Assembly (NCBI GenBank): GCA_037447655.1 | Contig: JBBHKE010001209.1 | Coordinates: forward strand, 64,001-92,082 | Reading direction: 5' to 3' | Length of the DNA: 28,082 nt | Source of the DNA: Zygnema cylindricum | Taxonomy: Eukaryota; Streptophyta; Zygnematophyceae; Zygnematales; Zygnemataceae | Shown: positions 7,407 through 20,800 of the stretch, piece after piece | Layout: the number at the start of each line of letters is the position of its first letter | Position numbering within the stretch: the stretch's first letter is position 1 | Made by a program: the position numbers and the translations under genes | The notes under the pieces: generated by a model | Seen by the model: the letters and a program-made list of their open reading frames with translations, nothing else | Database searches by the model: none | Told to the model about the DNA's origin: nothing

Positions 7407-9292
7407 AGTCTTTTCGGGTTTATCATCTCTTACCTTTTCAATCGTGTTTTGTTTTATGGTTTCACCATTTCATTTTTTATGATAAAATATTATTTTTTGG
7501 GGAAATAACAGTACTGAAGCAATGCGTATCGAGTTGATATGCAATCGATTATACGAGGCTCTGTATCATTGCAATGCTCGACGATTGGTAAGTACAAATT
7601 TTGGCACGTATTTATATCGCATTGACAGTGGTTTAAAAAAATCGATGTTAAAGTTATGTCAACGCTTATAAAGTTTATATAAATAGTTGTTATTTTTGTT
7701 TCGCGCGCACCAGATAAACTATCCTGCTAAGTATTTGTAAGATTGTGCAATGTTACAACAATCTTATCCAAACTTGAACAACTTTGACAAGGGCCACAAC
7801 CAGGTGGGGGTGGCCTACTAAATATCAAGATGCCTTTGGAGGAGTTGAGTGGAATCTTACTCGTACTCCAACCCTCGTTTGTGGTGACTCATAAAAATTG
7901 AATGAATGCGTTGAGGATGATTCAAGGTATAGGTTTGGTGCAATGTTGTTGTAAGGAGGCCAATCAGTTTCTTTCAACCTAAGACTCGTGAACTCGGTCG
8001 AACGTAACTAAAAGTTATTAGTGATTGTTACTGCTCTTCGAGTATGGGTATGCAACTTGGAAAGTTGTCAAGCTTTGGTGGTCAAGATTGATCATAAAGC
8101 CTAATGCCTTTGTCCCCTTGGAGAGAATGGCTTTTTACATCCTTATGCCAAAATTTAGTGCATTTTTCAAGTAGACTTTGGGCGTTATCATCTATGAAAA
8201 ACTAGCATTACAAATTTTTTTATTCAAGAACGGTTTTTAAATATGCACGAGGGTAACAATATATTTGCTTATTAAAAGGGGTCAAAGACAAAATCGGTGT
8301 CATGTGTTTACTTTACTCTTCGACAAGCCTCTATGATACGGACACTTGGGCCATACGAATGCTAGTCGTTGATGCCATTTCCATTGGAAGCGGAAAGGAG
8401 TCATAGGCATGAATGCCGAACACGTCAAAAGCTTGGCTTGGGTATAAGTATGGATCAAAGAGATATTGATACATACAAAATCAAACAGCATTCAATAAGG
8501 TCCCATAAGCATGCTATCGAAGGTGACAAGAAGGTAGTCAACGTCGAAATGAGCTTGATTCTTATACGATTAACGACCTAATCTGGAAAAAATTACGAGA
8601 AATTTAAGTTGTTTTGGTGTAAGAACGCATGCCATCAAATTATTAACTGATGAGGAGATCGATGCACGACTTCGTTTTTCAAAATGATTTGAAGGTCAAA
8701 AATTTAATATCTCGAAAGTGTTAAAGAGACACATATCTAGAGCAAAATATTTGGACCCAAAATATTACGTTGAGACCATATCGTATAATTATGTAGTTAT
8801 TGAACAACAGTGTGAACAATTAAATAAACATTTAACCAATTAGTATTTATTTTTTCAAAATGATTTAAATTTTACTTGTTACATTTTATAAAAGATGTTT
8901 AAAACATAACACCACATAAGACCAACAGCTACGCGAAAGAAAAGGGAATTAAAAACTACAAACAAGTGGAAAAACATGTTTTAAGTTATTGTTGTACACG
9001 ATGTTTCATTGTAGTATTTTGTATGTGGTACAATTACCAAAAAAAAGTAATTCAAAAGCATTAAAATCTTGCCTATGCGTATCAACAATAATCCTTTCCC
9101 TATATAATTTAACGATCACTTGGAAGACATTCCGTAAACTATTGTTGTTGATGGCTTTCACCAATAAAATAAAAATTATACCATGTATCATACTAAAAGA
9201 CGAACTCGACAATATTGAAAAGATGTTTATGCCCATCTACATGAATCTATTCCCTATTTAGTTTAATAGATTAAAGAAAAAAAAATAGTCAA
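7407..9292. other. Intergenic stretch, no gene recognised
   Basis: No long open frame occurs and none of the short frames resembles a family I know. Positions 7780-8760 are less AT-rich than their surroundings and could hold a very decayed coding sequence, but stops occur in all frames. The last part, 9241-9292, is probably the 3' untranslated region of the minus-strand gene. Confidence 0.5.
9262..9267 (-). terminator. Possible polyadenylation signal ATTAAA
   Basis: On the minus strand ATTAAA lies 26 bases after the TAA stop of the G8 gene. ATTAAA is a common variant of the polyadenylation hexamer. In such AT-rich DNA it could be chance. Confidence 0.3.
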
Positions 9293-9487
9293 TTAACGGA
9301 AAAAAGCAGTGGGGGAACACTTCGTGCCAAGAGCCGTTAGCCACATGTCAAAACGGACGTTCCATCCGTATTTTACGGAATGTACTTCGACCGCCAAAGT
9401 GTTAACTCCATTTATAAGACTAATGCTGGATGTATTTAAAGTTGCCTCGGTGTATTCGGGAATTTCCCAATTGTGGCCGGATGACGC
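9293..9487 (-). CDS. Exon 17: end of module and stop
   Basis: It encodes SISLINGVNTLAVEVHSVKY, GWNVRFDMWLTALG and a short tail KCSPTAFFR before TAA at 9293-9295. G-x-N-x-L-A-V-E-V-H-x closes the beta-sandwich module in its bacterial relatives. Acceptor TTTGAAG|G, phase 0. No transmembrane or GPI-like tail is present. Confidence 0.88.
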   Translation of the reverse strand, partial: ASSGHNWEIPEYTEATLNTSSISLINGVNTLAVEVHSVKYGWNVRFDMWLTALGTKCSPTAFFR

Positions 9488-12400
9488 CTTCAAAAGACAA
9501 AAAAAAAATAATGAGCCAAACCTTCTAAAGCATTTTCGAGAGCTCGTTTTATGTAGAGTTTGTTGAACATTTTTATTTATTAAATAAATCGATGTTACAT
9601 GGTCAAACATGTCCAAGTTTCAATTATGGACATACAAGAGTTTAAACTGAGTTATAGAATGTTTGGGATTTAATTGTTCGAGATTCAACTCCTGATGTTA
9701 TGGTTCCAATTTTAAATGTTTGAGGTTCGACATTTCAATACTTCATGCTCAATTTTCAATGTTTATTGTAGATTTTCGTGATAACAAATAATGAAGTAGA
9801 TAACATTATTTTCTTGTAATGTTGAAAGTATCATGATGAAATATTTTGTTTTCATAATTTCCACTAGCTGAGGTACATTTTTTTTCCGAAACGAAATGGC
9901 GGATTTATTTATTTTTTGTTCAAATGTTAAACCAAAAGCTACAAAATGAAACAATGTTGGGCTCCGTCACGAAATCAGGCCCTTGCAAATTGGTATTGAG
10001 TATATAAAATATATCAGGAAAAATTTGAAACAGTAAAAAAACTTACCTCTGTGGCATAAGTAATAGGTCCACCTGGCAAATTGTTTCTATAAATCTCGCG
10101 TCCATTAACGTACACCAAAACACCGTCGTTTACCATTATACCCAGTTTTAGTTTGGACACACAAGATAATTTTTTAAATCCAAAGGTGGTTTTGAAATAC
10201 CATACAACCTGCAAAAACAAAATTGGGACCAAAATTGTTAGGCAAAGAAACTCAAGTAACAAGGGTAATACCACGTTAATAAAAGTATACTCGAAGGATT
10301 AGACCCCATAAGACACGATCACACAAGAAAACATTTTTCCAAACAAGCACATTTGAAGTGACATCGATATGTTTCAAAACAAAAACCAGTCGCGTCTGAC
10401 GTTTCGTGCGTAAAATGGTTCGATAAAATATTCGCACGAAATACTTGATATAACAGTATAACCATAGTAAAGTACAGTACACCGTCAATCGCTATTAGAG
10501 TAAAGGAATAAATAGCGTAAAAAAAAATTAGTGTTATTAACACTAATCGGGAATTATTTTTTTTGGAAAAAAAATATATATACTAATTAATCCCTAACTG
10601 TAATTTGGGTTGTCCTGAATAATAAATACCCGCCCTTTCGATGTCTACAGTAATATTTGTACCCGTACAAAATCTGACAATTCGTACGCCGTGGATTAGC
10701 GTACACTACGCTAATGGCGATTGGCGGTGTACAGTACACCGCGCATCGTTATTAGTGTCAAAGTTTAAATAGCATAAAAAAAAATAGTGTTATTGATTCT
10801 AATTTAGTGCGAGAGACGTGGCAGATTATGGTCCACGTCCTTAAATAGCGTTGCTAATTGAAATTCGATATATCGAAGCGATATATCGAATATCGGGTAC
10901 ATGAAATTCGATATATATCGAATATCGGCAATGGGTCCTCGATACCCAACACTACTAATAGCGATTGACGGTGTACTGTACCACAGCCTTAGAAATCGCC
11001 TAATTTTCTGATAGGCCAAACCTGTAAAATCACTGCAAAATGGGAAAGCCGTAAAAAAAAAAGGGAAGCACGTGGCACCCGCACCGGTCACTACAGTACT
11101 GTACTGTAGCAGCGGCGCAGTGACCGACCAATTTTTTTTCACGGTCACCAAAACCGTACCATATTTTTGGCGCGGTCAGAACGACAAAGGATTTTGAAAA
11201 ATCTTGTTAGCGTTCTGCATTTCTATTGGCCATCAGTATGTGACCATCGACAAAAGCCGATAACATTTTTGCGGACTTCGACGCAATCGTACATATTGAA
11301 CATCTTTCACACGGATATATCTATTTTTGAGCGAAAGCAAAAAAACAAATTGATTTTTTGTCTCCAAGCGCAAAAAATCTTAACCAATGCGCGTGTTGCG
11401 GTTCGACACAGCTAGAAAATATATTTTGTTTTTTTACATATAAACTGTCGTTTCCGTCTGGTACATTTTGACGTCCTACGGACGCCACGTGACTATTTGT
11501 CTCGGCGCATCCCCCCCCCGAATCCTACGCTTCAATTACACGTACCGTACGGCTGTGCGCGCATTGGTTGGTCCTTGGACGACAGAAACCAATTATTTTC
11601 TTGCTTCTGCCCGAAGTGAAACCGACACGAGCGGCGGATGTTCAATCACAAATCGCGTCAAAGACCGCAAAATGTTTCCATCATTTGTCGGTGGACATGT
11701 ACTTGGTTTGTAATGATGCAACTGTACTCATCTAAGATTTGTTCACAGGCTGTAATTTTTTATAATTTTTTTGTCATACTTGTTCAAAGGGTACATATGA
11801 GATTTTACGGCAGTCGATATATCAGTCCTCCTACATATTTTTATTTTTGTATTTTTGAAAAAAGTGAGGATTCATGTGTTTGTAAAAATCTGGTGTACTT
11901 CGTGATTTTCTCGTAGTACTTATATCACGTTTCAAACACAGAAAGGAAAACGCCAAAACGATTTACGCACATCCCGAAGCGAACATATAAAATCTCGATT
12001 TTAACGGATTGGGCGAATCCTCCAATGAGATCTCACCTGATCGCCGGACGCTTTGACTATTGGCGTATCGAATCCAGGTGCGCCAAATCCGAAGACGCTT
12101 GTCCCCCTTCGCCACCCGTTAGTTCCGTACGACGCGGCCGCCCATTGCGGATTTGGAAGTTTCAGATTGGAGTCTCCGTACAGCCACGACGATTTTGCCG
12201 CCAAAATCCCGCATTGCCTGTCAAAATAGTGGCAGGAGTTCAAAGTAAAGAAACAGAAAAGTTACTACAAAAACTAAATAAAGTATTTTTGAAGAGTGAA
12301 AATATAAAAATCACAGTATTTAATCTCTGCTCAGCTATTAGAAATTTTGGTTAGCAGTTTTTTTGGGTATCGAGCAGAGGTTATTTTGGATAAATGCACA

Positions 12401-15400
12401 ACACTTCTTAAATCAAAAATAAAAAATAAAAAAAGTAAGTGAATTTTTCGATCCCAACATGAGCAAAAGTGTACTACACTCAACATTCACGTAATAATAA
12501 GAAAAAAAAGACAATAATAACAATTAAAGAAACAACAACAATAACAACAATAACAATTACAACCCTCATAATAAAACTTAAAAAATGTCCGATATGAATC
12601 CAGCGTAAACCCAAAAACAAAACTTGCCACCTCGCATCTCTTAGAGTAAAGAATCGTCCGTACAGCCAAGAATTGTTTGTCGGGACTCACAAAGATGTGC
12701 AAGATGGCGATCCAGAAGAAGGTCTTAGGAGTACGGATGCTCGTGACGTGGCACCAAGGAAAAGCTGCAACGTGGGAGAATTCCCATTGGAGCACACGTA
12801 GGCCATCTGGACCATCCTTGATAAGGTGTTGAGGGATCCAGCACATGCTCTGCGATAACCCAACACGCAACCAAAAAGAATAAAAAAAAGAGAAGGAATT
12901 CTAATTTCTGGACAACAGCTGACGGACATTAACATTTAGCGTAGCTATTGTTGATGAAACATGGAGTTTCATCCTGTATTATAAAATCAAAATCCGGCAT
13001 TGCCCATCAGACATTGGGTATTTTGCTAAGAATGAACTGACGTGATTTCTTGCCTATTTTGAACTTTGAAAAATAAAGACATCATATTTTAATAATCCAA
13101 TATATAATGTAACAATAACAAACTTCATATAAAAAACCATGTATATATATATTTATAGTATATTATACTATTATCATACTATATATATGTTATATACATG
13201 AATATAAACAATAAATATATTATATATAATTTATACATATACACACATATACATATGGTACGCATACTCGCTCATATTCCTCTCTCGGAAGCCTGCTTTG
13301 GCTTCTGGAAAGCAAACCAAGAATAATGATGATACCGTAAGTGGACAGTCAAGATTGGACATTTGCCCATCGAACGTTAAAAAATTGACCATTACAACAT
13401 CTTGACATTTCAATATTTGACCTTTCAACCTTCCAATAATCCAACATTCTCACATTTCAACATTCTGCGACTTCAACATTTCAATTCCAACATTTATACA
13501 GATTAACATGAAAATGTGAAAGCTAAACTAACCTCCAAGATGCGCTGGAACTCGTCCATTGGATGTTTTTCGGTGCTGCAAGGAGAATAGTGACGGATCC
13601 AATACATCCTTCCGGGTCTCCATACCAAATATTAACGGATTCCGGCATTGGATCTATTTGAAATCATCAGATCGACGAATCCGTCGATCTCGCATCCGTC
13701 AAAAATCGATCAAAAGGGAAAAATGGCGAGTCAAAAGAAAGATCGGCGAGAATCAGGCAGATCAAAGGATCAGAATCGGAGATCAACAATCAGATCGATC
13801 GGATCTGTCAAAGTCGATTCACTCAATCGTCAATGGATCATCATCAGAGTCGTCAAAACGGTCATGTGTCTCGACAGGCGTATCCGTTACTTCCGGGAAT
13901 ATCCTGTAGATTTACCAAAAAAAGCCTGTCTTAGACTAACCTACTCAAGCAGAAATAGTTGAATAAAAAACCTGGAAATCCTGTAAATTGGTCAAATAAT
14001 CGGCCTTTGATTCCATTTAACATTGATTTTGGTTGATCTTACATTTGCCGAACGAGATAGTTAGTATTATTGAACTTTATTTTGTCAAATTTAAAATTGC
14101 AATATAAATTTTCAAACAACAAGACTAAACAATTGTGTGAAAGTTAATTTAAAATCTTATTCCTCGGTTGTAATTTGCCTTTGTCGTATGCCTAATCCTG
14201 AAATTATAAAATTCCCAAATTCTTAAAACCTAATTCTCACACAAATATTCACCAAATCCCTAAATCCCTCAAATCCACAATCCTAAAACCCTAACCATGA
14301 AATGCGGAAATTTTCTTTACTCAACAAAAGAGATTCATGTTTTAAGGTTTTGGCGTTTCCAGATTTAAAGGCTTCCGGTGTTCTATGGTTTTACCGTTTA
14401 AACTGAAATTTTCAAAACCTTTAATTTTGGCTTACCTGACAAGCGGTTGTATTTGGTAAAAGAGCCTTTGTATTTGTAACCACATATCCCCCTTTTCCTC
14501 CAATTAAAGTCCCATCTTCGTCTCGAAAAACATAAACATCGGCAATCGGACCGGCATCAGAAGGAGTTTCGAAACCGAGAATCCCCTCTTGTCGAGGAGC
14601 CATATAGATTTTAGGAGAATTATCTAAAAATGTTAGATTACTACTACTGTGACCGGAACTGAATAAGGCGTTCTGTGTGTGTCCGTTTGCTGTTTTCAAA
14701 AGGAAAGAAGTCAACAAGAAAAAAAAAAAAAATGTCAAGAAGAAGCAAGTCCAAGAGAATATTCAGAATATCATTGTTATTAATGTGGGTCACGCTGGGG
14801 TTCGGATATCTTGTTAGACCGAAATCCATTGCGGAATTTCTTGTCACATTACGTACACAAATGCATAGTCAATACCAAAAAAAAAAAACTTAATGCGCTA
14901 AAGAGAATGTAGAAACTCAAGGGCGTATGCGTAAGTACTCTAATACTAGTGTGGTTCACGTTCAGCTTCGGATATTGCATTTGACCGAAATCCAATGCAT
15001 GATTTACTTATTTTTTAAAGTTCATATAAAAAAAACATTAAAAGAAAAATCACCGGTAATGGCAGCTTGGACGCGACAAGCATTGTTGAAAAAACCAAAA
15101 GAAACGTTTCGAATATGCTGAGGATAAGGAGCTCCTTTTGAATAACCGTCGATGGTTAAACCGTGAGAAGGATATTCACTTTGATCAATTAGAATCCCAA
15201 ACATGGGACCATTTCTTTTTGTTTCTCCGACTCCAACGGAACGGGCGTTCCATGGTTGAACTGGAAAACCGCACCCGTTAATTGCTCGACAATTTGCGTA
15301 TTCGTTTCCTTGTTGGTCACATTGGCTAGGGTTTCCAATGTTTGAAGTTTCTCCTAAAATAATAGAATTTTGGACCTGGAAGCATGAACCATAAAAAGAA

Positions 15401-17778
15401 GAACTTGTGTGAAAAAAAAAAATAACAAAAAAAAAGTCAACTGGAAAGCAGCTTAACAACAAGACATCGATGAGCACTAAATGTTACGACTTCGATGACA
15501 ACATTCAAGACAGAATCAAAACATAAATGATTTAATAACGTTGGACGCTGAAGGTTGAGCATTAAGAAATTAATAACCTCAAATAATGAACTTTTAAGAC
15601 ATTAACTGCATTATCATTTGAACATTAGGCCATCAACGTCATCAAATACTGGACATTATGTACCTATTAAATATCGAAAACCAAATTGGCGAGAATCACA
15701 AGTCATTTTTAATTTTATAGCAACTTCTTGTGATCCACATCAAAATCGGTAAGCAAAAAATAAATTGAGAGTAAATTATTAAATACTAAGCAATCAATCT
15801 GACAAATTCAAAATACCCAAATTTTACCATTCATGAATTCACATACTTCATGAAGTAAAACATTCAAATGAAATAAAATGAATTGATCTTCAATTCGCCT
15901 GAACGATTGGTAAGTAAAGAAATCCAAGAGGTTATTGTTAAACTCACAATGCAATGTTCTACTTGATGTAACTCAATTGAAAGAACACCGTTATCGGCCA
16001 TCATGGCGCCATCGATAATTAAGGAATCCGTTTCGTGAATGAACATTCTGCAAATTGAATTGATTATCAGAAGATATCATGACAAAAAAGAGGCGAAGAA
16101 GTTTCTATGTCACAAAATTTCTCATATCAAACATTAAATATAGCCTTCAACTGAAATTTCCAGAAATTTCCAGAAATTTCAGCGTAAGATTGGTCAAAAA
16201 TCTCACCCATCCATTGCATTTTTGTAGCCGCGGAAATTTTTGAATGTGACATCTGCTGCAGGCTGCAAAAAAAAAAAAAAAAAAGGGAGGGTGGAAATTG
16301 TCTTAGTATCAATACCTGGTCAAAATGATTGGTCACCAAAAAAAAAAAAAAAAAGAGAGGCGAAAATTGAACTCTCATGAAAACAATAATACAGCTCACC
16401 GTAAATACTGTGGATTATATGATAAAATAATAAAAATCATCGAGCAATAATCAATAATTCTCATTATATCGAGTGGAATTTTCAAAAATTTCATGATCTC
16501 TACTAAAAATTTGGCCTAATTTCGCCTTTAAAAAATTCCTCTGAAAAAGTGAAGTCCATAATATTGTGGACTGTGGATAAAAATGAAGAAGTTTTCATGT
16601 AAACTCACTGCTTAAAAATCTAAAAAAAACGTTAGATTCTCCAATTTTTCCAAAAAAAAAGAATGATTTTTTTTTTCCATTTTTTTTTTTTTTAAATCAG
16701 GATTTACGAGGACACAAATCAAATCTAGATCCACGTGAAAAAAATAACCCACCCACAAAAATTCCAAACCACATTCCATTCCTCGATCCTAAACTTTATC
16801 TCAAACTCAATTGCGAATATAAATCCTGGACAACAAAATTAGAGTTGCGATCTATTGTTTTTTTTTACAAGTTAGCTAACCAAATCCCTAACACATCAAA
16901 CTTGTCGTAAATTTTGGCATAATTGTGAAGTTTGTCGTGACATTTGTCGTACATTTTGTCGTACATTTCAGCGAACATTTTGGCGTAATCGTAAAAAAAT
17001 TTCGTAATTTTTTTTCGAAAAATTTGATTGTAAAACTTAGCAAATGTTTTTGGATTCTTACCGCGTTAATCGGATTTCCCACTCCTCCCACTCCTCCCGC
17101 TTGTCGAGGTCGATATCCGTCCGAATACGTACGGATTCCCGTTCTCGTATAAGAATGTGCCACGTTTCCATCAAAAGTACCAAGAACAGTGTGGTGTGGA
17201 TATACTCCCGCAGCACTCGGAAACCTCCCGGAAGGTCCCAAAACTTGACCAGCCAATTGGAACCAGAATCTGAAAACGATTTCGAAACAAAGAGGTTACG
17301 GGTCAAGGTTAGTCCATGTTAAGGGATTAAGGGATAGAGGTTAAGGTTAAAGTAAAGAGGTTTACATTGCCTTTGTCAGTTTAATAAAGTATACCGACAT
17401 TTTGACATTAAATAATTATTTTTTGGAGAATTACCCGGAGTCGAATCCTCCTCCCGCTACATTTCCGATCCAATGGTTGTTAGGATTCGAGATCCAAAAA
17501 GTGGACGACGCGTCGTCACTCTCTATGGCTCCTCCCTGAGAGGCAGGAATCAGACGCTGGACTGGTTCCTGGAAAGGAATATGACAAGAAGTAGTGTGGA
17601 TTAGGAAAACACAGGAATTAGTGGTTGATGTGGATGAGAATACTGTGTTCGATGTTCAATAGCATGGATTGACTATCAATTAAACATCATATAGTGTGGA
17701 TTAAAATGCTGAATTGGATGTGGATTAGATGTGTTTATGGAAACTGGAACGATTGAGTGAAGGCGAGGGTGAGGGTGA

Positions 17779-17809
<31 letters not shown>

Positions 17810-20800
17810 AAAATGTTACAACCTATGTGGGGTTTACCTGGATTAGGATGGTTCAACGGAATGACTAAAGCAAAAAACAATTCATGTGGAACAAAAGGGT
17901 GAGCTTTGACTAAGAGACACTCAATCGCACAACATTGATGTGGATTTAAATTGTGCTTTCATGTACATGAGAACGGCTTGAAGGAACCAAATACTTAAAA
18001 GGATGTTTAAGGGAATGAAAATAGTGCATTGCTTATCGTGACGACAAGGAAAATAAGATTAAGAAGTCACTTTAAGAAGTCAAGGATTTCACCCTAATGA
18101 CTTGATGAGATTATTATCAGAAGTATAAAGTGTACGATAACAGCCACAGGCCGTATTAAACACACAGAAAAAAAAAGGGAACCATTAAGTGCCAGGTGAT
18201 TTTTATTATCAGGCCTTGAAATCTGATGCCAATTTGTATGTTTATGTCATAGTTCTCTCTCCCCTCTCCCTCCATACTTCTCCCTCTCCCTCTCTCTCTC
18301 CCTCTCCTTCCCCTCTCCCTCTCCCTATCTCACCGTGTAAAATGCGAGGTTATTCGAAAATGTGTTGTTGTGTTCAATCCCATCCTCTACTATAATACAG
18401 TGTCCTTTTGTCTTATATGCCACATTCTTATCGACCATCACGTCCCACGTTCCATGTACAACGATACAGCGTTGGTTCGAATCGTGAATGGAAATTTTTT
18501 GAATCGACATTCCGGCGAGTGATTGGCATAAATGTAAATGCATCGGATATCTTCCCAAACTCCCTTGTTGGCCCATATTCACAAGTTCCACACCAATTAT
18601 GCTTTGCATTATTGGGGTTTGCATAACAATAAAATGTCCTCCTGAAAAAGAGGGAGGGAGGGAGGTTAAAAAAGTAGGGAGAGAAACAATATTTAAAACG
18701 AGAACCATTATCTCAGCCGACAATTCATTTTGCTATTTAAGAAACAGAGTTTAAAATTTACCGATGAGAGGGTCAATGGGATTTGGATGTCCTTGAATGA
18801 CAATAGATCTCGTCAGAAGAGCAACTTCTGCCGATTCATCCATACTAACTCCCGGAATTCCGGTATATAATGGATTTCCCCAATGCATGTAGGTCAAAGG
18901 CTGGTCCAACACTATGGTAGTTCCACTCCATCCTAGGCGAAGAGAAAGAGGAAAAAGAAAACAAAATGAGCACCGTGAATATTTATTTGGGTTTAGATTT
19001 TGAAAGAGGATTGATGAAAAATGGGCGATGGACAATCGCCATTGGACGGTAGAAATTGTAAATTGGACATTGAACATTGGAAACTGAAAATTGGACACTG
19101 AATGAGAAACCAAAAATTGGCCAATGGGAAAATTGGAAATTGGAAACTGGACATTGGATGGTGGAAATTGGACATTGGACATCTGATATTTGACGTCAGT
19201 AAATGGAATAAAATTGATTCATACTCGTACTGTTTGTCAAAATCAATAAGTAAATCAGAAACCATTGGTAAGGAGAAAGATCATCATGTATATTTATAAC
19301 AATAACTTGAGGGATTGAGCTCTACACGTCCAAATGTTGCTAATTTCAATGAACAAAATATCCAAAATTTTCTAAATACCTCCATAAACTGCTGTAATTT
19401 TCCGCGTTTCCGCTTGTTTGTAATTAAAATCGGTGGAAGCAATGGCGATTGTACCCCCTACAGGCCACGATGTGACGTTACCAGAAACATAAATAGAACT
19501 TGCTCCAGCCCAAGCTGTCTGTTTTAGAACAGCCCAAGGTTCTTGATTTCCATACATTCCATTCATTTCTACTAAACCGCCCACCTGCCCCCAAATAAAA
19601 AAAGTCAATTCACAAAAGTGGAAATTTTCTTACAAAATTTACTAAGTACATGTGGGTAATTTTTGAGGCTTTCTTTTGATTTGAATTGACTGAACAATGT
19701 GTGGAATTGTGAGTTTGTGACGCCTATATGGTGTTTTATATCCAAAAAAATGCAATCGTCATTGTTGTTTTCATTATGATTTTGGTGCAATTTTCCAGCA
19801 AAATTCAAACCAGGCTTTTGGGGAATAACAGCTATTGTTGAAAGATGAAATCCTCTCCGATAAATAAAAATGTTTTTTTTATACAATCAAGAAAATCTCA
19901 GGTTATCTATTATTTTAAAAACTGAAAAATTTACAAAGCAGTCAAATTTCAAGCAATTAGAGAAACACAAATCTTGAAGTCGTGAAAAAGCATGCAGGTT
20001 TATAACGCCGACATTTCAACATCAAAATGTCCTTTTTCTTTTTTTTTCATATTTAACATATGCTTTACGATTAAAAATTAAACCCATTGATTTTTTTCTT
20101 TTCCCATCTTACCACGGCAAACGCCCGAGTTCCAATCGTATTTGTGATACTCCCTTGAGAAACAAAGTGATCATATGACCCTCCTGTTATATTGAAAAAG
20201 ATTTTTCCAGAATATGGTTGTAAAGGGGTACCAATAGTAAGGCGTCCTTGGACAACCACAAAATTTGCGAAAACTTGAAACGTGGCATTATCTTGGACTC
20301 TGCAAGTTGTTGATTTCCAAATCCACATCGGTGGGATTAAGATGTCAATGTGTGAGAAACGAAATTTTAATGAGATTAGGATGGTGGAATATACTTGTGG
20401 ATCAATGGCGCAATGGATGCTGGGCATTTAAAGAATTTATGATGGCCATAATCTTGGTCATTAAACAGTGGAGATTAGCAATAAGAATCTGGAAGATGGA
20501 CTAGAGATTGGAGATGTTATGACAGAGACTCAAAACTGGAGATTGGATATTGAGGGATTGAAGATTGAACTTGAAATACGAAGGTTGAAAATAAAGTATG
20601 CAGACTGGGATTAGATTCACGAGACATTCAATTTTAGAAATTGGAATGAGCAGCTGGAGATTGAACATTAATACCTCACACCTCTGAATACAACGGTATA
20701 AGCAACTCCTAGCAAACGAGTTTTACACAATTTGAAGAGTCAGACGGAATTCCTTCATTTTTTTGGAACTTACTTGAGCCATCCATTTATAATAAGCTTG

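Noticed and set aside
8280-8600. Less AT-rich stretch as a possible decayed gene
   Set aside because: Stops interrupt all frames and no protein motif is recognisable.
14270-14300. CCCTAAA-like words suggesting telomeric sequence
   Set aside because: Only scattered degenerate units (CCCTAAATCCCTC, AAACCCTAACC) inside intron 12; no tandem array. The same holds for TTTAGGG near 23940.
14640-14660. CAG acceptors near 14646-14665 for exon 12
   Set aside because: These require phase 2, while exon 11 ends in phase 1; the AG at 14690-14691 gives the right phase.
19100-19300. Open frames rich in NVQFPMSN-type or NWKLDIG-type repeats on both strands
   Set aside because: They are translations of the ATTGGACA intronic minisatellite; the adjacent exons 4 and 5 join in phase without them.
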